Made by a program: the position numbers and the translations under genes. 64,000 nucleotides of DNA from an uncultured Clostridia bacterium (GTDB lineage Bacteria > Bacillota > Clostridia > TANB77 > CAG-508). Positions 6,853-16,519 of the stretch are shown in pieces; position 1 is the first letter of the stretch, and the number at the start of each line of letters is the position of its first letter. The stretch spans positions 14,851-78,850 of the forward strand of contig CAKOPZ010000003.1 in assembly GCA_934101145.1 (NCBI GenBank), given 5' to 3'. The notes under the pieces were generated by a model. That model searched no databases. It worked only from the letters and a program-made list of their open reading frames with translations, and had not been told where the DNA came from.

Positions 6853-9474
6853 TTATCTTGGATATTTAATTGCCGCTTGTGAAGCTGCAAGTCTAGCTAT
6901 TGGAACTCTAAATGGTGAACAAGAAACATATGTTAACCCAATTCTGTGGCAATATTCTACAGAACTTGGCTCTCCTCCATGCTCTCCGCATATTCCAAGT
7001 TCAATATCTGGTCTTGTTTTTCTTCCTAAATCTATGGCCATTTCAACAAGCTTACCTACACCCTTTTGGTCAATTCTCTTGAATGGATCATTGTCATATA
7101 TTTTTTTATCATAATATTCTCCTAAGAATTTTCCTGCATCATCACGACTAAATCCAAATGTCATTTGAGTTAAATCGTTTGTACCAAATGAGAAGAATTC
7201 AGCTTCTTTTGCAATTTCATCTGCAAGTAGTGCTGCTCTTGGAATTTCAATCATTGTGCCAACCATATATTCAAGATTAGCATTTTTCTCTTTTATAATA
7301 TCAGATGCTGTTTTGGTAACAATATCTTTTACATATTGAAGCTCTTTAATTTCTCCAACTAGAGGAATCATAATTTCTGGTTTTACTTTTATTCCTTCAT
7401 TTTGAACATTTATAGCTGCTTCAATAATAGCTCTTGTTTGCATTTCTCCTATTTCAGGATATGTTACATCAAGTCTGCAACCTCTATGCCCCATCATAGG
7501 ATTAAATTCATGAAGACCATTTACAACATTCTTTAACTCTTCAAAAGTCATATTCATATCTTTTGCAAGAGCTTCTATTTCTTCATCTGTGTGTGGCAAA
7601 AATTCATGTAGTGGTGGATCAAGTAATCTTATTGTAACTGGAAGCCCTTTCATCTCTCTAAATAAGCCCTCGAAATCTCCTCTTTGCATTGGAAGAAGCT
7701 TTGCTAATGCATTTTTTCTTTGTTCAACTGTTTTTGAAACAATCATTTCTCTAATTGCTGCAATTCTTTCTGGTGCAAAGAACATATGCTCTGTTCTACA
7801 TAGTCCAATACCCTGTGCTCCGAACTCATATGCTTGTTTTGCATCTCTTGGTGTATCAGCATTTGTTCTAACTTCCATCTGTCTATATTTATCTGCCCAT
7901 TCCATAAATGTCGCAAAATTTCCAGATACAGATGCAGCAACAGTATCAATTCTTTCTCCATACACATTTCCCGTAGAACCATCAAGCGAAATCCAATCAC
8001 CTTCATGATATTTTTTTCCATCAACACTAAAGAATTTTTCTTCTTCATTTACTATAACATCACCACATCCAGCAACACAGCATGTTCCCATTCCACGTGC
8101 AACAACTGCTGCATGTGATGTCATTCCACCTCTAACTGTTAAAACACCATGGCATACATTCATACCATCAATGTCTTCTGGAGATGTTTCAAGTCTAACT
8201 AAAACAAGATCTTTTTCTCCTTGGTCATGAAGCTCAACTGCTCTTTCTGCTGTAAATACAACTTTACCAGTTGCTGCTCCAGGTGATGCAGCAAGTCCTG
8301 TAGTTATTGGAGTTGCCACTCTTAGCTTTTCAGAATCAAAGTTTGGATGAAGTAATTGATCAAGCTGATTTGGTTCAACTCTTAAAACAGCTTCTTTTTC
8401 ATCAATCATTCCTTCAGCAACTAAATCAACTGCAATTTTTAATGCAGCATTTGCTGTTCTTTTTCCATTTCTAGTTTGCAAGAAATATAATTTTCCATGT
8501 TCAATTGTAAACTCCATATCTTGCATATCTTTGTAATGTCTTTCAAGTTTATTTGCATACATAATAAAATCTTCATAGGCTTTTTTGTTAGTACTTTCAA
8601 GTTTGGCAATAGGTTCTGGTGTTCTTACACCTGCAACAACGTCTTCTCCCTGTGCATTCATTAAATATTCTCCAAATATTTTATTTTCACCTGTAGCAGG
8701 GTTACGAGAAAATGCAACTCCAGTTCCGCAATCTTCTCCCATATTACCAAATACCATTTCTTGAACATTAACTGCTGTTCCCCAATTAGATGGAATATCA
8801 TTTAATTTTCTATATGTTATAGCTCTAGGATTATTCCAAGATCTAAACACAGCTTCAATAGCTTCAATTAATTGCTCTGATGGATTGTTTGGAAATTCAC
8901 TATTTTTTTCTTTTTTATAAATCGCCTTAAATCTAACAACCAATTCTTTTAAATCTTCTGCTGTAAGTTCAGTATCAAGTTTTGCTCCTTTTTCTGCTTT
9001 CATTTTATCAATTTCTTCTTCAAATAATGATTTTTGTATTTCCATAACAACATCACTATACATTTGAATAAATCTTCTGTAACTATCATATGCAAATCTT
9101 TCGTTCTTTTTAGCAAGTGTTTGTACAACATCTTCATTTAAGCCCAAATTAAGTATTGTATCCATCATTCCGGGCATAGATGCTCTTGCTCCTGAACGAA
9201 CTGATACAAGTAGTGGATTTTCTGTACTTCCAAATTTTTTACCAGATATTTTTTCAAGTTCTGACAAGCTATTAAATATTTGTTCTCTCACATCATCACT
9301 AATGTTTTTGTTGTCGTCATAGTATTTAATGCAAGCCTCTGTTGTAACTGTAAAACCTTGTGGTATAGGAAGTCCAAGGTTTGTCATTTCAGCCAAATTT
9401 GCTCCTTTTCCTCCTAATAGTTCACGCATTGATGCATTGCCTTCTTTAAATAAATATACATATTTATTTGCCAT
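6853..9474 (-). CDS. ppdK: Pyruvate, phosphate dikinase
   Basis: 873 residues, the full length for bacterial PPDK, which interconverts pyruvate, ATP and Pi with phosphoenolpyruvate, AMP and PPi in the cytoplasm. The domain order is correct: an N-terminal nucleotide-binding part (GGKGANLAEM near residue 22), the central swivelling domain with the phosphohistidine segment GGMTSHAAVVARGMG near residue 450, and the C-terminal TIM barrel ending with LGICGEHGGEP, whose cysteine and acidic residues bind PEP. AAGGAGG precedes the ATG. It is a single-gene unit ending in a bidirectional terminator. PPDK is usual in fermentative Clostridia, where it supports PPi-linked glycolysis. Confidence 0.98.
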   Translation of the reverse strand: MANKYVYLFKEGNASMRELLGGKGANLAEMTNLGLPIPQGFTVTTEACIKYYDDNKNISDDVREQIFNSLSELEKISGKKFGSTENPLLVSVRSGARASMPGMMDTILNLGLNEDVVQTLAKKNERFAYDSYRRFIQMYSDVVMEIQKSLFEEEIDKMKAEKGAKLDTELTAEDLKELVVRFKAIYKKEKNSEFPNNPSEQLIEAIEAVFRSWNNPRAITYRKLNDIPSNWGTAVNVQEMVFGNMGEDCGTGVAFSRNPATGENKIFGEYLMNAQGEDVVAGVRTPEPIAKLESTNKKAYEDFIMYANKLERHYKDMQDMEFTIEHGKLYFLQTRNGKRTANAALKIAVDLVAEGMIDEKEAVLRVEPNQLDQLLHPNFDSEKLRVATPITTGLAASPGAATGKVVFTAERAVELHDQGEKDLVLVRLETSPEDIDGMNVCHGVLTVRGGMTSHAAVVARGMGTCCVAGCGDVIVNEEEKFFSVDGKKYHEGDWISLDGSTGNVYGERIDTVAASVSGNFATFMEWADKYRQMEVRTNADTPRDAKQAYEFGAQGIGLCRTEHMFFAPERIAAIREMIVSKTVEQRKNALAKLLPMQRGDFEGLFREMKGLPVTIRLLDPPLHEFLPHTDEEIEALAKDMNMTFEELKNVVNGLHEFNPMMGHRGCRLDVTYPEIGEMQTRAIIEAAINVQNEGIKVKPEIMIPLVGEIKELQYVKDIVTKTASDIIKEKNANLEYMVGTMIEIPRAALLADEIAKEAEFFSFGTNDLTQMTFGFSRDDAGKFLGEYYDKKIYDNDPFKRIDQKGVGKLVEMAIDLGRKTRPDIELGICGEHGGEPSSVEYCHRIGLTYVSCSPFRVPIARLAASQAAIKYPR

Positions 9475-9567
9475 AAGTATCCTCCTTAATTCTTTTGTTT
9501 CAAATCAAAACAATTATATATATAAATTGTGAAAAAGTAAACAAAATTATTCGCTTTTTGCTAAAAT

Positions 9568-9852
9568 TTATTTTATAATTTTCGATATAAAATCATGATA
9601 TAACATTCCCCCAAGTATTACTTCACACACAAGTATTGCAGGAAAACCTATAACAAAACGCATCTTTTTAGTTTTGTGTCTAAATGTATACATTCCTGCA
9701 ATAGCTCCAATGCTTCCTCCTAGAAGTGCTAATATAAATAAAGTATGTTCTTTAATTCTCCATTTTCCATATTTTGCTCTTCTTTTATCAATATACATAA
9801 CAAGAAATGCAATTAAATTTATTATTACTAAATATATTATAAAATATTTCAT
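9568..9852 (-). CDS. DUF1294 family membrane protein
   Basis: About 94 residues with three hydrophobic segments. The pattern MYIDKRRAKYGKWRI followed by LALLGGSIGAIAGMY and RHKTKK is characteristic of DUF1294, a small membrane family of unknown function. The ATG at 9852 has GGAG at the proper distance, so I prefer it to one 33 nt upstream. There is no clear operon partner. Confidence 0.8.
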   Translation of the reverse strand: MKYFIIYLVIINLIAFLVMYIDKRRAKYGKWRIKEHTLFILALLGGSIGAIAGMYTFRHKTKKMRFVIGFPAILVCEVILGGMLYHDFISKIIK

Positions 9853-9970
9853 TTTTAATCTCCAATCTAAAAAAACAAAAATCACAATACAGTTATACTA
9901 AAAAATCATATAATCTGTAAAGTGATTTTATTAAAATTTTATAAAATATTCATACAACACAATTCACCAA

Positions 9971-11623
9971 TTATTTCTCAATAACTTCATCTGTATAAAT
10001 ATGCAATTTTACCAATATTCTATATAATTTCGTACCAAAAGGAATCATCATAATATCTTCTTTTGATAAAATCCTTAAACCGAAAATCGCAACTGCATAC
10101 GCAACAACTCCAACTATAATAGAACATAATGTACTTATTGTATTTCCTACAACTTTGTGTATTCCTGAATATGCCAAGAATACACATATTCCCATTATTA
10201 CAGTCGCAATAATAGGTTTGATAATATTTTTCTTAAAGTCAAATTTCACTTTTAACTTTTTATTTAATGCTGTAAAGCATATTGAAAATGCAAGTATTTG
10301 ACATGCAACCGAACCCATTGCAGCTCCTTTAATTCCAATTGCTGGATTGCATACTAATACCACGTTTAAAATTGTTTTAGTAAATACACCTAGTCCAAGT
10401 GCAACAACTGGAACTCTAGGCAAATTCAATCCATAAAGTCCACCATTTATAGTTTGGTTTAAAGCTGTAAATATCATTGATATTGTTGATATTTGAAGTA
10501 TAATAGCTCCATCTGATGCAGTAGGATAAATCATTTTTAGTATAGGGTTTGCAAGCACTGCAAGTCCCATTGCACATGGTAATATTATAAGTATTGATAT
10601 GAATACCGAAAATGTTAATCTCTTTGATGCTATATCATTTTCTTTTTTAGCAATTGACTCTGATATTGAAGGAACAAGTGCTGTAGAAAAAGCTGTATTT
10701 ATTGCAAGTGGGAATGTAATCAAAGTATCTATTTTTGAAAGTATACCTGTTTGTGACATTGCAAGTGTTTCAAGTTGATCTTTTGCCATTCCTGCATTTC
10801 TATAAGCATATTGAATACAATTGCTTACTGTTGTCGTATCTATTACAGAGCTTATAACAGAAATAATTGAACTTAATGTTATAGGTATAGATATCATAAG
10901 AATTGTTTTCAAAAGTTGTTTGTCCGTTTTTTTATCTTCACTGGATGCTTGTCCTTTTTCTGGAACAATTTTATTTCTTTTATAATACATCATCATATAC
11001 ACAAATGTAATTATGATTGCCATTGTAGTTGACAAATTACCTGCTGCAGCCATTATATAAGCATCTTTTCCTATACATGCATATACAAATGTAATTGAAA
11101 GCACGCAGTTTAAAAATTGTTCAAGTGTTTGTGATACACTCGTTGGTTTCATATTTTGTTGTCCTGCAAAATATCCTCTCATAACAGCTGAAATAGAGAC
11201 AAATACAATTGCAGGTGCTAGCACCTTCATTACATATGCTGTATCTGGTACATTTAAAATATTTCTTGCAATAAAGTCTGCTCCAAAAAATAATCCAAAT
11301 GAAAAGATTAATCCAAGTGTTGAGAAAAATCTCATTGCAACTTTAAAAATTCTTTGAGCTCCTTTTTTATCTCCTGTTGCAAGTCTTTCTGAAATCAATT
11401 TTGAAATAACACTAGGTATTCCTATAGATGAAAGAGTTAAAAGAAGTGAATATATTTGGTATCCTGCTGAATAATATCCAACTCCTGTATCTCCAAATCC
11501 TTCTATATTTGTAATTACTAGCTTATATATTAGTCCTAAAAATTTAATAAGTAATTGTGAGCACATCAAAATGACAACATTTTTCATAAATGATGTGCCT
11601 TTTTTTGTTTTATTTTCTTCCAA
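9971..11623 (-). CDS. MOP-superfamily flippase (SpoVB/MurJ-like)
   Basis: About 550 residues with 12-14 membrane segments. This is the polysaccharide-transport family that includes SpoVB, YtgP and MurJ, which flip lipid-linked cell-wall or polysaccharide precursors. Family features include the N-terminal MKNVVILMCSQLLIKFLGLI, the YSAGYQIYSLLLTLSSIGIP stretch and a conserved ISKLISE. The start is uncertain. A TTG at 11623 has AGAGGTGA five nucleotides upstream and is preferred; an ATG at 11653 lacks a clear ribosome-binding site. The next gene upstream encodes a sugar-transfer ATP-grasp protein, which fits a role in surface polysaccharide or wall synthesis. Whether it is the sporulation (SpoVB) or vegetative type cannot be decided. 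Confidence 0.85.
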   Translation of the reverse strand: MEENKTKKGTSFMKNVVILMCSQLLIKFLGLIYKLVITNIEGFGDTGVGYYSAGYQIYSLLLTLSSIGIPSVISKLISERLATGDKKGAQRIFKVAMRFFSTLGLIFSFGLFFGADFIARNILNVPDTAYVMKVLAPAIVFVSISAVMRGYFAGQQNMKPTSVSQTLEQFLNCVLSITFVYACIGKDAYIMAAAGNLSTTMAIIITFVYMMMYYKRNKIVPEKGQASSEDKKTDKQLLKTILMISIPITLSSIISVISSVIDTTTVSNCIQYAYRNAGMAKDQLETLAMSQTGILSKIDTLITFPLAINTAFSTALVPSISESIAKKENDIASKRLTFSVFISILIILPCAMGLAVLANPILKMIYPTASDGAIILQISTISMIFTALNQTINGGLYGLNLPRVPVVALGLGVFTKTILNVVLVCNPAIGIKGAAMGSVACQILAFSICFTALNKKLKVKFDFKKNIIKPIIATVIMGICVFLAYSGIHKVVGNTISTLCSIIVGVVAYAVAIFGLRILSKEDIMMIPFGTKLYRILVKLHIYTDEVIEK

Positions 11624-11696
11624 TTTTTCACCTCTTTTGATTAATTCTACCATTATATTTCTTTGAATTCTATATTTTCACAATAATTTCACATAT

Positions 11697-12776
11697 CTAT
11701 TTTTTAGTTATCTTATATTTGTCTGCATTTACAAAATCAAATTTAGGCATAGCTCCAATATTATCTGGTGAATGAATTGGTAATTGGCATAAATCATAGC
11801 CAGGAAGTTCGTTACCTTCAACAAAAACAGGTCCTGTAGGTGTTATTGCAACATCCCATCCCACATATCCTATTTCAGGAATTTCAAATGAAGCTTTTTT
11901 GCACATTTCTAAAACTTCATTCCAGTATGGAATCTGAAATCCAGGAATCTTGCAGTCTGTTACAGGGTGCTTTTCATATATATGTTTCTTTTTATCCATT
12001 GCAGGATATTTTATAATACCTGTTTTTTCATCAACAGGTGTAACCATTCCACCACTTGTAAAGTTATCTATACATTTTCCGTTTCCAATACGACAGCATG
12101 CATAAACAACACGACATTTTAATTTAGCATTTTTTCTCTCCTCTGTTGGAATACTTATATATGGTTTATTATCATCTGTTGTAATAATTGTTATAACTCT
12201 TATTGTATTAATAGAGCCTGGATATAGCTTATCTAGGTCTGGATGCTGTTTAATTATTTCTTCAAGCTCATAATTTGCTCCCTCTCTTGTTAGATAATCA
12301 TATATTTTATCAATTGAATCATACTCAGAAGTTTTTACTTTTTCAATTCCAATTCCACCAAAATTGTCAATTGGTTTTGCCATAAAAGTATCATGTTTAT
12401 TTAAAAATTCTATAACCCTTTCCTTCTCTGTACCATTTACCTTTATCCAATCTCTTTTTAAATACTCTTTGAATCTTTCATTAAATTCGTCTTTGTTTAC
12501 AAAGTAATGAAGATAATCCATATCGCAGTATCTTTTGTAAAGCATAGCATTTCTGCCTCTGGTTAGATATGTATTTCTTTCTTCATCTGTTCTTTTATAA
12601 AACTCAAACAAATAATAATCACTATATCCTGCGCCATATTTTCTGGCACATTTTTGCATATCAAGTAAAATACTCAATTTAGATTTGCCATTTTCCTTTT
12701 GCACCTTTTTTATAGTCTCTCTCATGGCTTTTGTATCCATTGTTTTTAATCTTTTTAATATATACACTATACCCAT
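11697..12776 (-). CDS. Sugar-transfer-associated ATP-grasp protein
   Basis: 359 residues. The segment AKPIDNFGGIGIEKV (near 135-149) is the ATP-grasp lysine and glycine loop. LEEIIKQHPDLDKLYPGSINTIRV and the C-terminal IGYVGWDVAITPTGPVFVEGNELPG are typical of the family named sugar-transfer associated ATP-grasp (PF14397), often found in capsule and exopolysaccharide regions. Its exact substrate is unknown; ATP-grasp enzymes ligate a carboxylate to an amine or thiol. AAGGAG precedes the ATG. It lies between glyQS and the flippase gene on the same strand and may be co-transcribed with the flippase. Confidence 0.8.
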   Translation of the reverse strand: MGIVYILKRLKTMDTKAMRETIKKVQKENGKSKLSILLDMQKCARKYGAGYSDYYLFEFYKRTDEERNTYLTRGRNAMLYKRYCDMDYLHYFVNKDEFNERFKEYLKRDWIKVNGTEKERVIEFLNKHDTFMAKPIDNFGGIGIEKVKTSEYDSIDKIYDYLTREGANYELEEIIKQHPDLDKLYPGSINTIRVITIITTDDNKPYISIPTEERKNAKLKCRVVYACCRIGNGKCIDNFTSGGMVTPVDEKTGIIKYPAMDKKKHIYEKHPVTDCKIPGFQIPYWNEVLEMCKKASFEIPEIGYVGWDVAITPTGPVFVEGNELPGYDLCQLPIHSPDNIGAMPKFDFVNADKYKITKK

Positions 12777-12792
12777 AATTTACTCCTTATCT

Positions 12793-14178
12793 TTAGAATT
12801 CAATCTTTTTAGAAATCCAATTTTCAAGTTCATCAATACTAATTCTTACTTGCTCCATTGTATCTCTATCTCTTATAGTTACTTGATTATCCTCAAGTGT
12901 ATCAAAATCTATTGTTACACAATATGGTGTACCAATTTCATCTTCTCTTCTATATCTCTTTCCAATGCTTCCTGCTTCATCATAATCACACATGAATTTT
13001 TTAGAAAGCATATCATAAACTTCATTTGCTTTTTCACTTAATTTTTTAGATAAAGGAAGTACAGCAACTTTGTAAGGTGCAAGTGCTGGATGCAAATGTA
13101 GAACTGTTCTAATATCTCCATCTCCTACTTCTTCCTCGTCATAACTATTACATAAAAATGCAAGTGTAACTCTGTCACATCCTACAGATGGTTCTATACA
13201 ATATGGTACATATTTCTCGTTTGTCTCAGGATCTAAATATGTCATATCCTCATTAGAAAATTTCATATGTTGACTTAAATCATAATCTGTTCTGTCTGCA
13301 ATTCCCCAAAGTTCTCCCCATCCAAAAGGAAATGCAAATTCTATATCTGTTGTAGCTTTTGAATAAAATACAAGTTCCTCTGGTGAATGATCTCTTAATC
13401 TAATATTTTCTTCTTTCATTCCTAAATTAAGTAAAAATTGCTTGCAATACTCTTTCCAGTATTTCCACCATTCTAAATCTGTACCTGGTTTGCAGAAAAA
13501 TTCAAGTTCCATTTGTTCAAATTCACGAGTTCTAAAAGTAAAGTTTCCAGGTGTAATTTCATTTCTAAATGATTTACCAATTTGTGCAATTCCCATAGGT
13601 AGTTTTTTTCTTGTTGTACGAAGCACATTTTTAAAATTAACAAATATACCTTGAGCAGTTTCTGGTCTCAAATAAATTGTAGCAGTGCTATCTTCTGTAA
13701 CACCTTGAAATGTTTTGAACATTAAATTGAATTTACGTATATCAGTAAAGTTTTCTTTTCCACAATTTGGACATGCAATATGATTTTCTTTCATATATTC
13801 AATCATTTTTTCATCTGACCAACCATCAACTACTTCATCACAATTGTGTTCATGCATCCATTCTTCAATTAATTTATCTGCTCTATGTCTTGTTTTACAT
13901 TCTTTGCAATCAATTAATGGATCACTAAAACTGCTTAAGTGTCCTGACGCTTCCCATGTTTTAGGATTCATAAGTATTGCTGAGTCAAGACCTACATTGT
14001 TTTTATTTTCTTGCACAAATTTTTTCATCCATGCTTTTTTTACATTATTTTTTAGCTCAACTCCAAGTGGTCCATAATCCCATGTATTTGCAAGTCCTCC
14101 GTAAATTTCAGAACCTGGATATACATATCCTCTGTTTTTACATAAAGCAACTATTTTGTCCATAGTAAATTTTTCCAT
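12793..14178 (-). CDS. glyQS: Glycine--tRNA ligase, dimeric type
   Basis: 461 residues, class II glycyl-tRNA synthetase of the single-chain homodimeric type. Visible features: the N-terminal motif GYVYPGSEIYGGLANTWDYG, the zinc-ligand-like cysteine pairs CKECKT and CPNCGKE in the insertion, motif 2 (FRNEITPGNFTFRTREFEQME), motif 3 (GCDRVTLAFLC) and a C-terminal anticodon-binding domain from about residue 360. The ATG at 14178 has GGAGG nine nucleotides upstream; the longer in-frame extension has no site. The gene is preceded by a complete T-box leader with its own promoter, so uncharged tRNA-Gly should switch it on. Confidence 0.98.
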   Translation of the reverse strand: MEKFTMDKIVALCKNRGYVYPGSEIYGGLANTWDYGPLGVELKNNVKKAWMKKFVQENKNNVGLDSAILMNPKTWEASGHLSSFSDPLIDCKECKTRHRADKLIEEWMHEHNCDEVVDGWSDEKMIEYMKENHIACPNCGKENFTDIRKFNLMFKTFQGVTEDSTATIYLRPETAQGIFVNFKNVLRTTRKKLPMGIAQIGKSFRNEITPGNFTFRTREFEQMELEFFCKPGTDLEWWKYWKEYCKQFLLNLGMKEENIRLRDHSPEELVFYSKATTDIEFAFPFGWGELWGIADRTDYDLSQHMKFSNEDMTYLDPETNEKYVPYCIEPSVGCDRVTLAFLCNSYDEEEVGDGDIRTVLHLHPALAPYKVAVLPLSKKLSEKANEVYDMLSKKFMCDYDEAGSIGKRYRREDEIGTPYCVTIDFDTLEDNQVTIRDRDTMEQVRISIDELENWISKKIEF

Positions 14179-14254
14179 AATTTCATACCTCCATAAATTT
14201 AGCAAAATTTGCTCTGCTTTTTTAGCACAGCTCTAATTACTTTTTTAGCTAAAT

Positions 14255-14470
14255 GTACAAAAAAAACTTTCGCACCTAGCTAAAACAGCTAGGGACGAAA
14301 GTTTAATTTCCGCGGTTCCACCCTAATTGACAAATATATAAATCAATATTTGTCCTCTTTCTCTTAAATGTGCTCCAGAGCTCCCCACATATTTCTTATG
14401 ATTGGCTTCCACCTTTTCCAACTCTCTATAACATAAGCAGATATGCTTTTTCTCCTTCATTGCAACCTAT
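14255..14470 (-). promoter_or_regulatory. T-box riboswitch (glycine) upstream of glyQS
   Basis: On the minus strand the conserved T-box sequence AGGGTGGAACCGCGG lies at 14324-14310. It is followed by a long terminator stem (14304-14264, AAACTTTCGTCCCTAGCT paired with AGCTAGGTGCGAAAGTTT) and a T run. Upstream is the folded Stem I region with AGAGAGTTGG and GGTGGAAGCC elements. A GGA triplet at 14376-14374 is a candidate glycine specifier, but I cannot fix the specifier loop by eye. The arrangement predicts transcription antitermination when uncharged tRNA-Gly accumulates. Confidence 0.92.
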
Positions 14471-14477
14471 GTAATAG

Positions 14478-14506
14478 ATTTTAAACTTATTTTACGCAAA
14501 TGTCAA
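14478..14506 (-). promoter_or_regulatory. Sigma-A-type promoter of the glyQS T-box leader
   Basis: TTGACA (14506-14501), a 17-nt spacer, then TAAAAT (14483-14478) on the minus strand, placing the transcript start just before the T-box fold. Confidence 0.8.
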
Positions 14507-14540
14507 TCATTTTATATTATTTTTTTGATTTGGTCCGTTT

Positions 14541-15219
14541 TTATTCCTTTGTAGATATATGTATATTTGTAATATTTGCTTTAAATTCTCTTGTAACTAT
14601 ATTTTGAACTTGAGCCACTTGCTCTGTTTCAAGCTTTTTAGCCTTTACCACAACATTTATACTTTCATTGTTTATAAATATAATTACATCTGCAAAGTTT
14701 TTATTTTTTAGTAAATTTTCTGCAATCATAATCGCATTTTTTTGTTCATTAATTTTTGTAATTTCCTTTTGAGCAGATTGTTTCTGTGATTCAGACGCAT
14801 TTGTTTTGTCTATTATCTTTTGATAGCTTTCTATCATTTGAGAATACATGTTCTCTCTTTCTAGTCTTGATTTTGTATAATAATCATCAACTGTTTCAGC
14901 ATTCGTTATAGCAGTGTTTCCGCTTCTCTTCATCCTTCTTATTATCATTTCTCTTACTGCTTTGAACTGTATTACCACTATTTTTATCATCAACTGTATT
15001 CTCTTTTTTATCTTCCTTGCTTGCATTAGTACTTGCGAGTTTTGCATCTCCTATTTCTGCCATATCCATACTATCAGCCAAACTTCCAACTTCTATATAT
15101 GAATTAGTCTGTTCATTATTTGTATAATTCAAATATCCTGCTACAATTAGCATTAGCCCAGTTACAGCAACAACCACTTGATTTTTCTTCATAAAATTAA
15201 GCTTAATTTTTCTTTTCAT
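14541..15219 (-). CDS. spoIIIAH: Stage III sporulation protein AH (read with one +1 shift)
   Basis: About 225 residues after a +1 shift at CGG 14922. SpoIIIAH spans the mother-cell-derived outer forespore membrane and binds SpoIIQ in the feeding-tube channel. The N-terminal part has a signal-anchor segment (KKNQVVVAVTGLMLIVAGYL) and a low-complexity linker. After the shift the conserved C-terminal part follows, with DDYYTKSRLERENMYSQMI and an extended helix, then the YscJ/FliF-like ring-building domain (NNESINVVVKAKKL). Without the shift the first frame ends at a TGA 12 nt later. The start is ATG 15219 with AAGGAG, preferred over a GTG 9 nt upstream. It is the last gene of the spoIIIA operon and close to its usual length. 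Confidence 0.9.
14919..14922 (-). other. Candidate CGG recoding site 3 (spoIIIAH)
   Basis: AAG CGG A in frame (codon 100 from ATG 15219). Skipping C gives GGA AAC ACT and continues into the conserved SpoIIIAH C-terminal domain. Confidence 0.75.
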
Positions 15220-15264
15220 ATAAAACACTCCTTAATATATAAAATTCCCACTTCTCATTTAAAT

Positions 15265-15882
15265 CTACTCTTTGCTCATTTGAAACACTTGTATCTTATG
15301 TGAAGCCACTCCCGTTACCGCTTCTACCGCTTGAATAATATTGGTCTTTACCAAAGAGTTCCCTGCACCTTGTGCTGTTACTATTGCCCCTTCTACCTTT
15401 GGACTAATTATACTTTGTGTTATAGGTACCTTTTCTCCATTTTCTTCTTTATATATTATTTCTGTTTTTGTATCACTTTCTGTAACCTTTCTTGTTCCAC
15501 CTTGCTTGTCACTTTCTTCTGTGTTTTTTTCTGATGAATCCTGATTATATAACGGCACAGTTTGACTTGTTTGTGAATATGTAAGCATTACCTTTACTTT
15601 TCCTACTCCATCTATTTTTGATAAAATTTCTTCAAGCTTTTTTACAGTATCATCTGTTTCGGCTTCACTACTTGTTTGTACTTCTTGTGTAGCAAGTTTT
15701 TTATTTTGATCACTTGCTGGACTTTGTTTTTCTGCATTAGATTCTTTTCCATTCCATATGGTGTTTATAACAATAACCGTTATCATTAATACAACTATGA
15801 AAAACACAATATTTTCTATTTTCTTTTTGCTTGGCTCAGATTGTTTTTTTGAAATTAATTCTTTAATCTTATCTGTCATCAT
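15265..15882 (-). CDS. spoIIIAG: Stage III sporulation protein AG
   Basis: 205 residues. SpoIIIAG forms a large ring in the intermembrane space around the forespore as part of the SpoIIIA-SpoIIQ complex. One membrane helix at about 25-45 follows a basic cytoplasmic tail. The rest is extracytoplasmic: LEEILSKIDGVGKVKVMLTYS is the first half of the ring-building motif, an inserted acidic, glutamine-rich stretch follows (about 115-140), and the second half is SPKVEGAIVTAQGAGN. AGGAGAGAT precedes the ATG. Seventh of the eight genes in operon order AA to AH. Confidence 0.95.
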   Translation of the reverse strand: MMTDKIKELISKKQSEPSKKKIENIVFFIVVLMITVIVINTIWNGKESNAEKQSPASDQNKKLATQEVQTSSEAETDDTVKKLEEILSKIDGVGKVKVMLTYSQTSQTVPLYNQDSSEKNTEESDKQGGTRKVTESDTKTEIIYKEENGEKVPITQSIISPKVEGAIVTAQGAGNSLVKTNIIQAVEAVTGVASHKIQVFQMSKE

Positions 15883-15896
15883 AAGTATCTCTCCTT

Positions 15897-16502
15897 TTAA
15901 TTAACTAAAATATCTTTTTCATCAATTTCATAAACACTACTTAAATATTGTTTTATTTTCTCTTTTTCCTTATCTGATATACTGCTTTTATTATTGTTTT
16001 TTTCCACTACAGTATTACTTATTGTTATATTTATTTTGTTTACCGCTTCTATCTCATTTACTTCCTGCTTATCTTCTTTTATCTTTTCTATATCAAGCTC
16101 AATTTTGTTTAACGTATAATTCTTATCATCTCCTATAGTTAATACTATATTATTTGCACTATATCCTTTTTGTTTTAATTTGTTTTTAATATCACTTTTC
16201 AAATTTGCAGTATAAATATCTTTGATACTTGACGAGTTATTTTCTGCAAGTAGATTTTGTGATACTTCTTTTTGTTTAATCTCATTTACATATGAATCTA
16301 ACTCTAGTATATCTGACACAGCTAGCGTCTTTCCTGTAAATTTTGTAATAACTGGCGATATAATTGTAAAAAGTATATATACCCCTGTTATAACTTTTAT
16401 GTATTTTTTACTACTCCCACTTGGAAGGATCATCTCTATTATTGTTGCAATTATCACCGCAATTATAATAGATTGTGCCCATGTACTTATCCAATCAATC
16501 AT
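15897..16502 (-). CDS. spoIIIAF: Stage III sporulation protein AF
   Basis: 201 residues. It begins with IDWISTWAQSIIIAVIIATI, the typical N-terminal membrane hairpin of SpoIIIAF, with two membrane helices before residue 60, and then a soluble domain with the ring-building fold at about 100-200 (INITISNTVV, QYLSSVYEIDEKDI). It is part of the mother-cell channel complex. It lies 17 nt from spoIIIAE and 14 nt from spoIIIAG on the same transcript. Confidence 0.93.
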   Translation of the reverse strand: MIDWISTWAQSIIIAVIIATIIEMILPSGSSKKYIKVITGVYILFTIISPVITKFTGKTLAVSDILELDSYVNEIKQKEVSQNLLAENNSSSIKDIYTANLKSDIKNKLKQKGYSANNIVLTIGDDKNYTLNKIELDIEKIKEDKQEVNEIEAVNKINITISNTVVEKNNNKSSISDKEKEKIKQYLSSVYEIDEKDILVN

Positions 16503-16519
16503 TTGTTTGCCTGTCCTTT

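Noticed and set aside
7589..8008. Open frames on the plus strand inside ppdK and similar antisense frames elsewhere
   Set aside because: They are opposite long, clearly recognisable genes, lack ribosome-binding sites and have no family resemblance.
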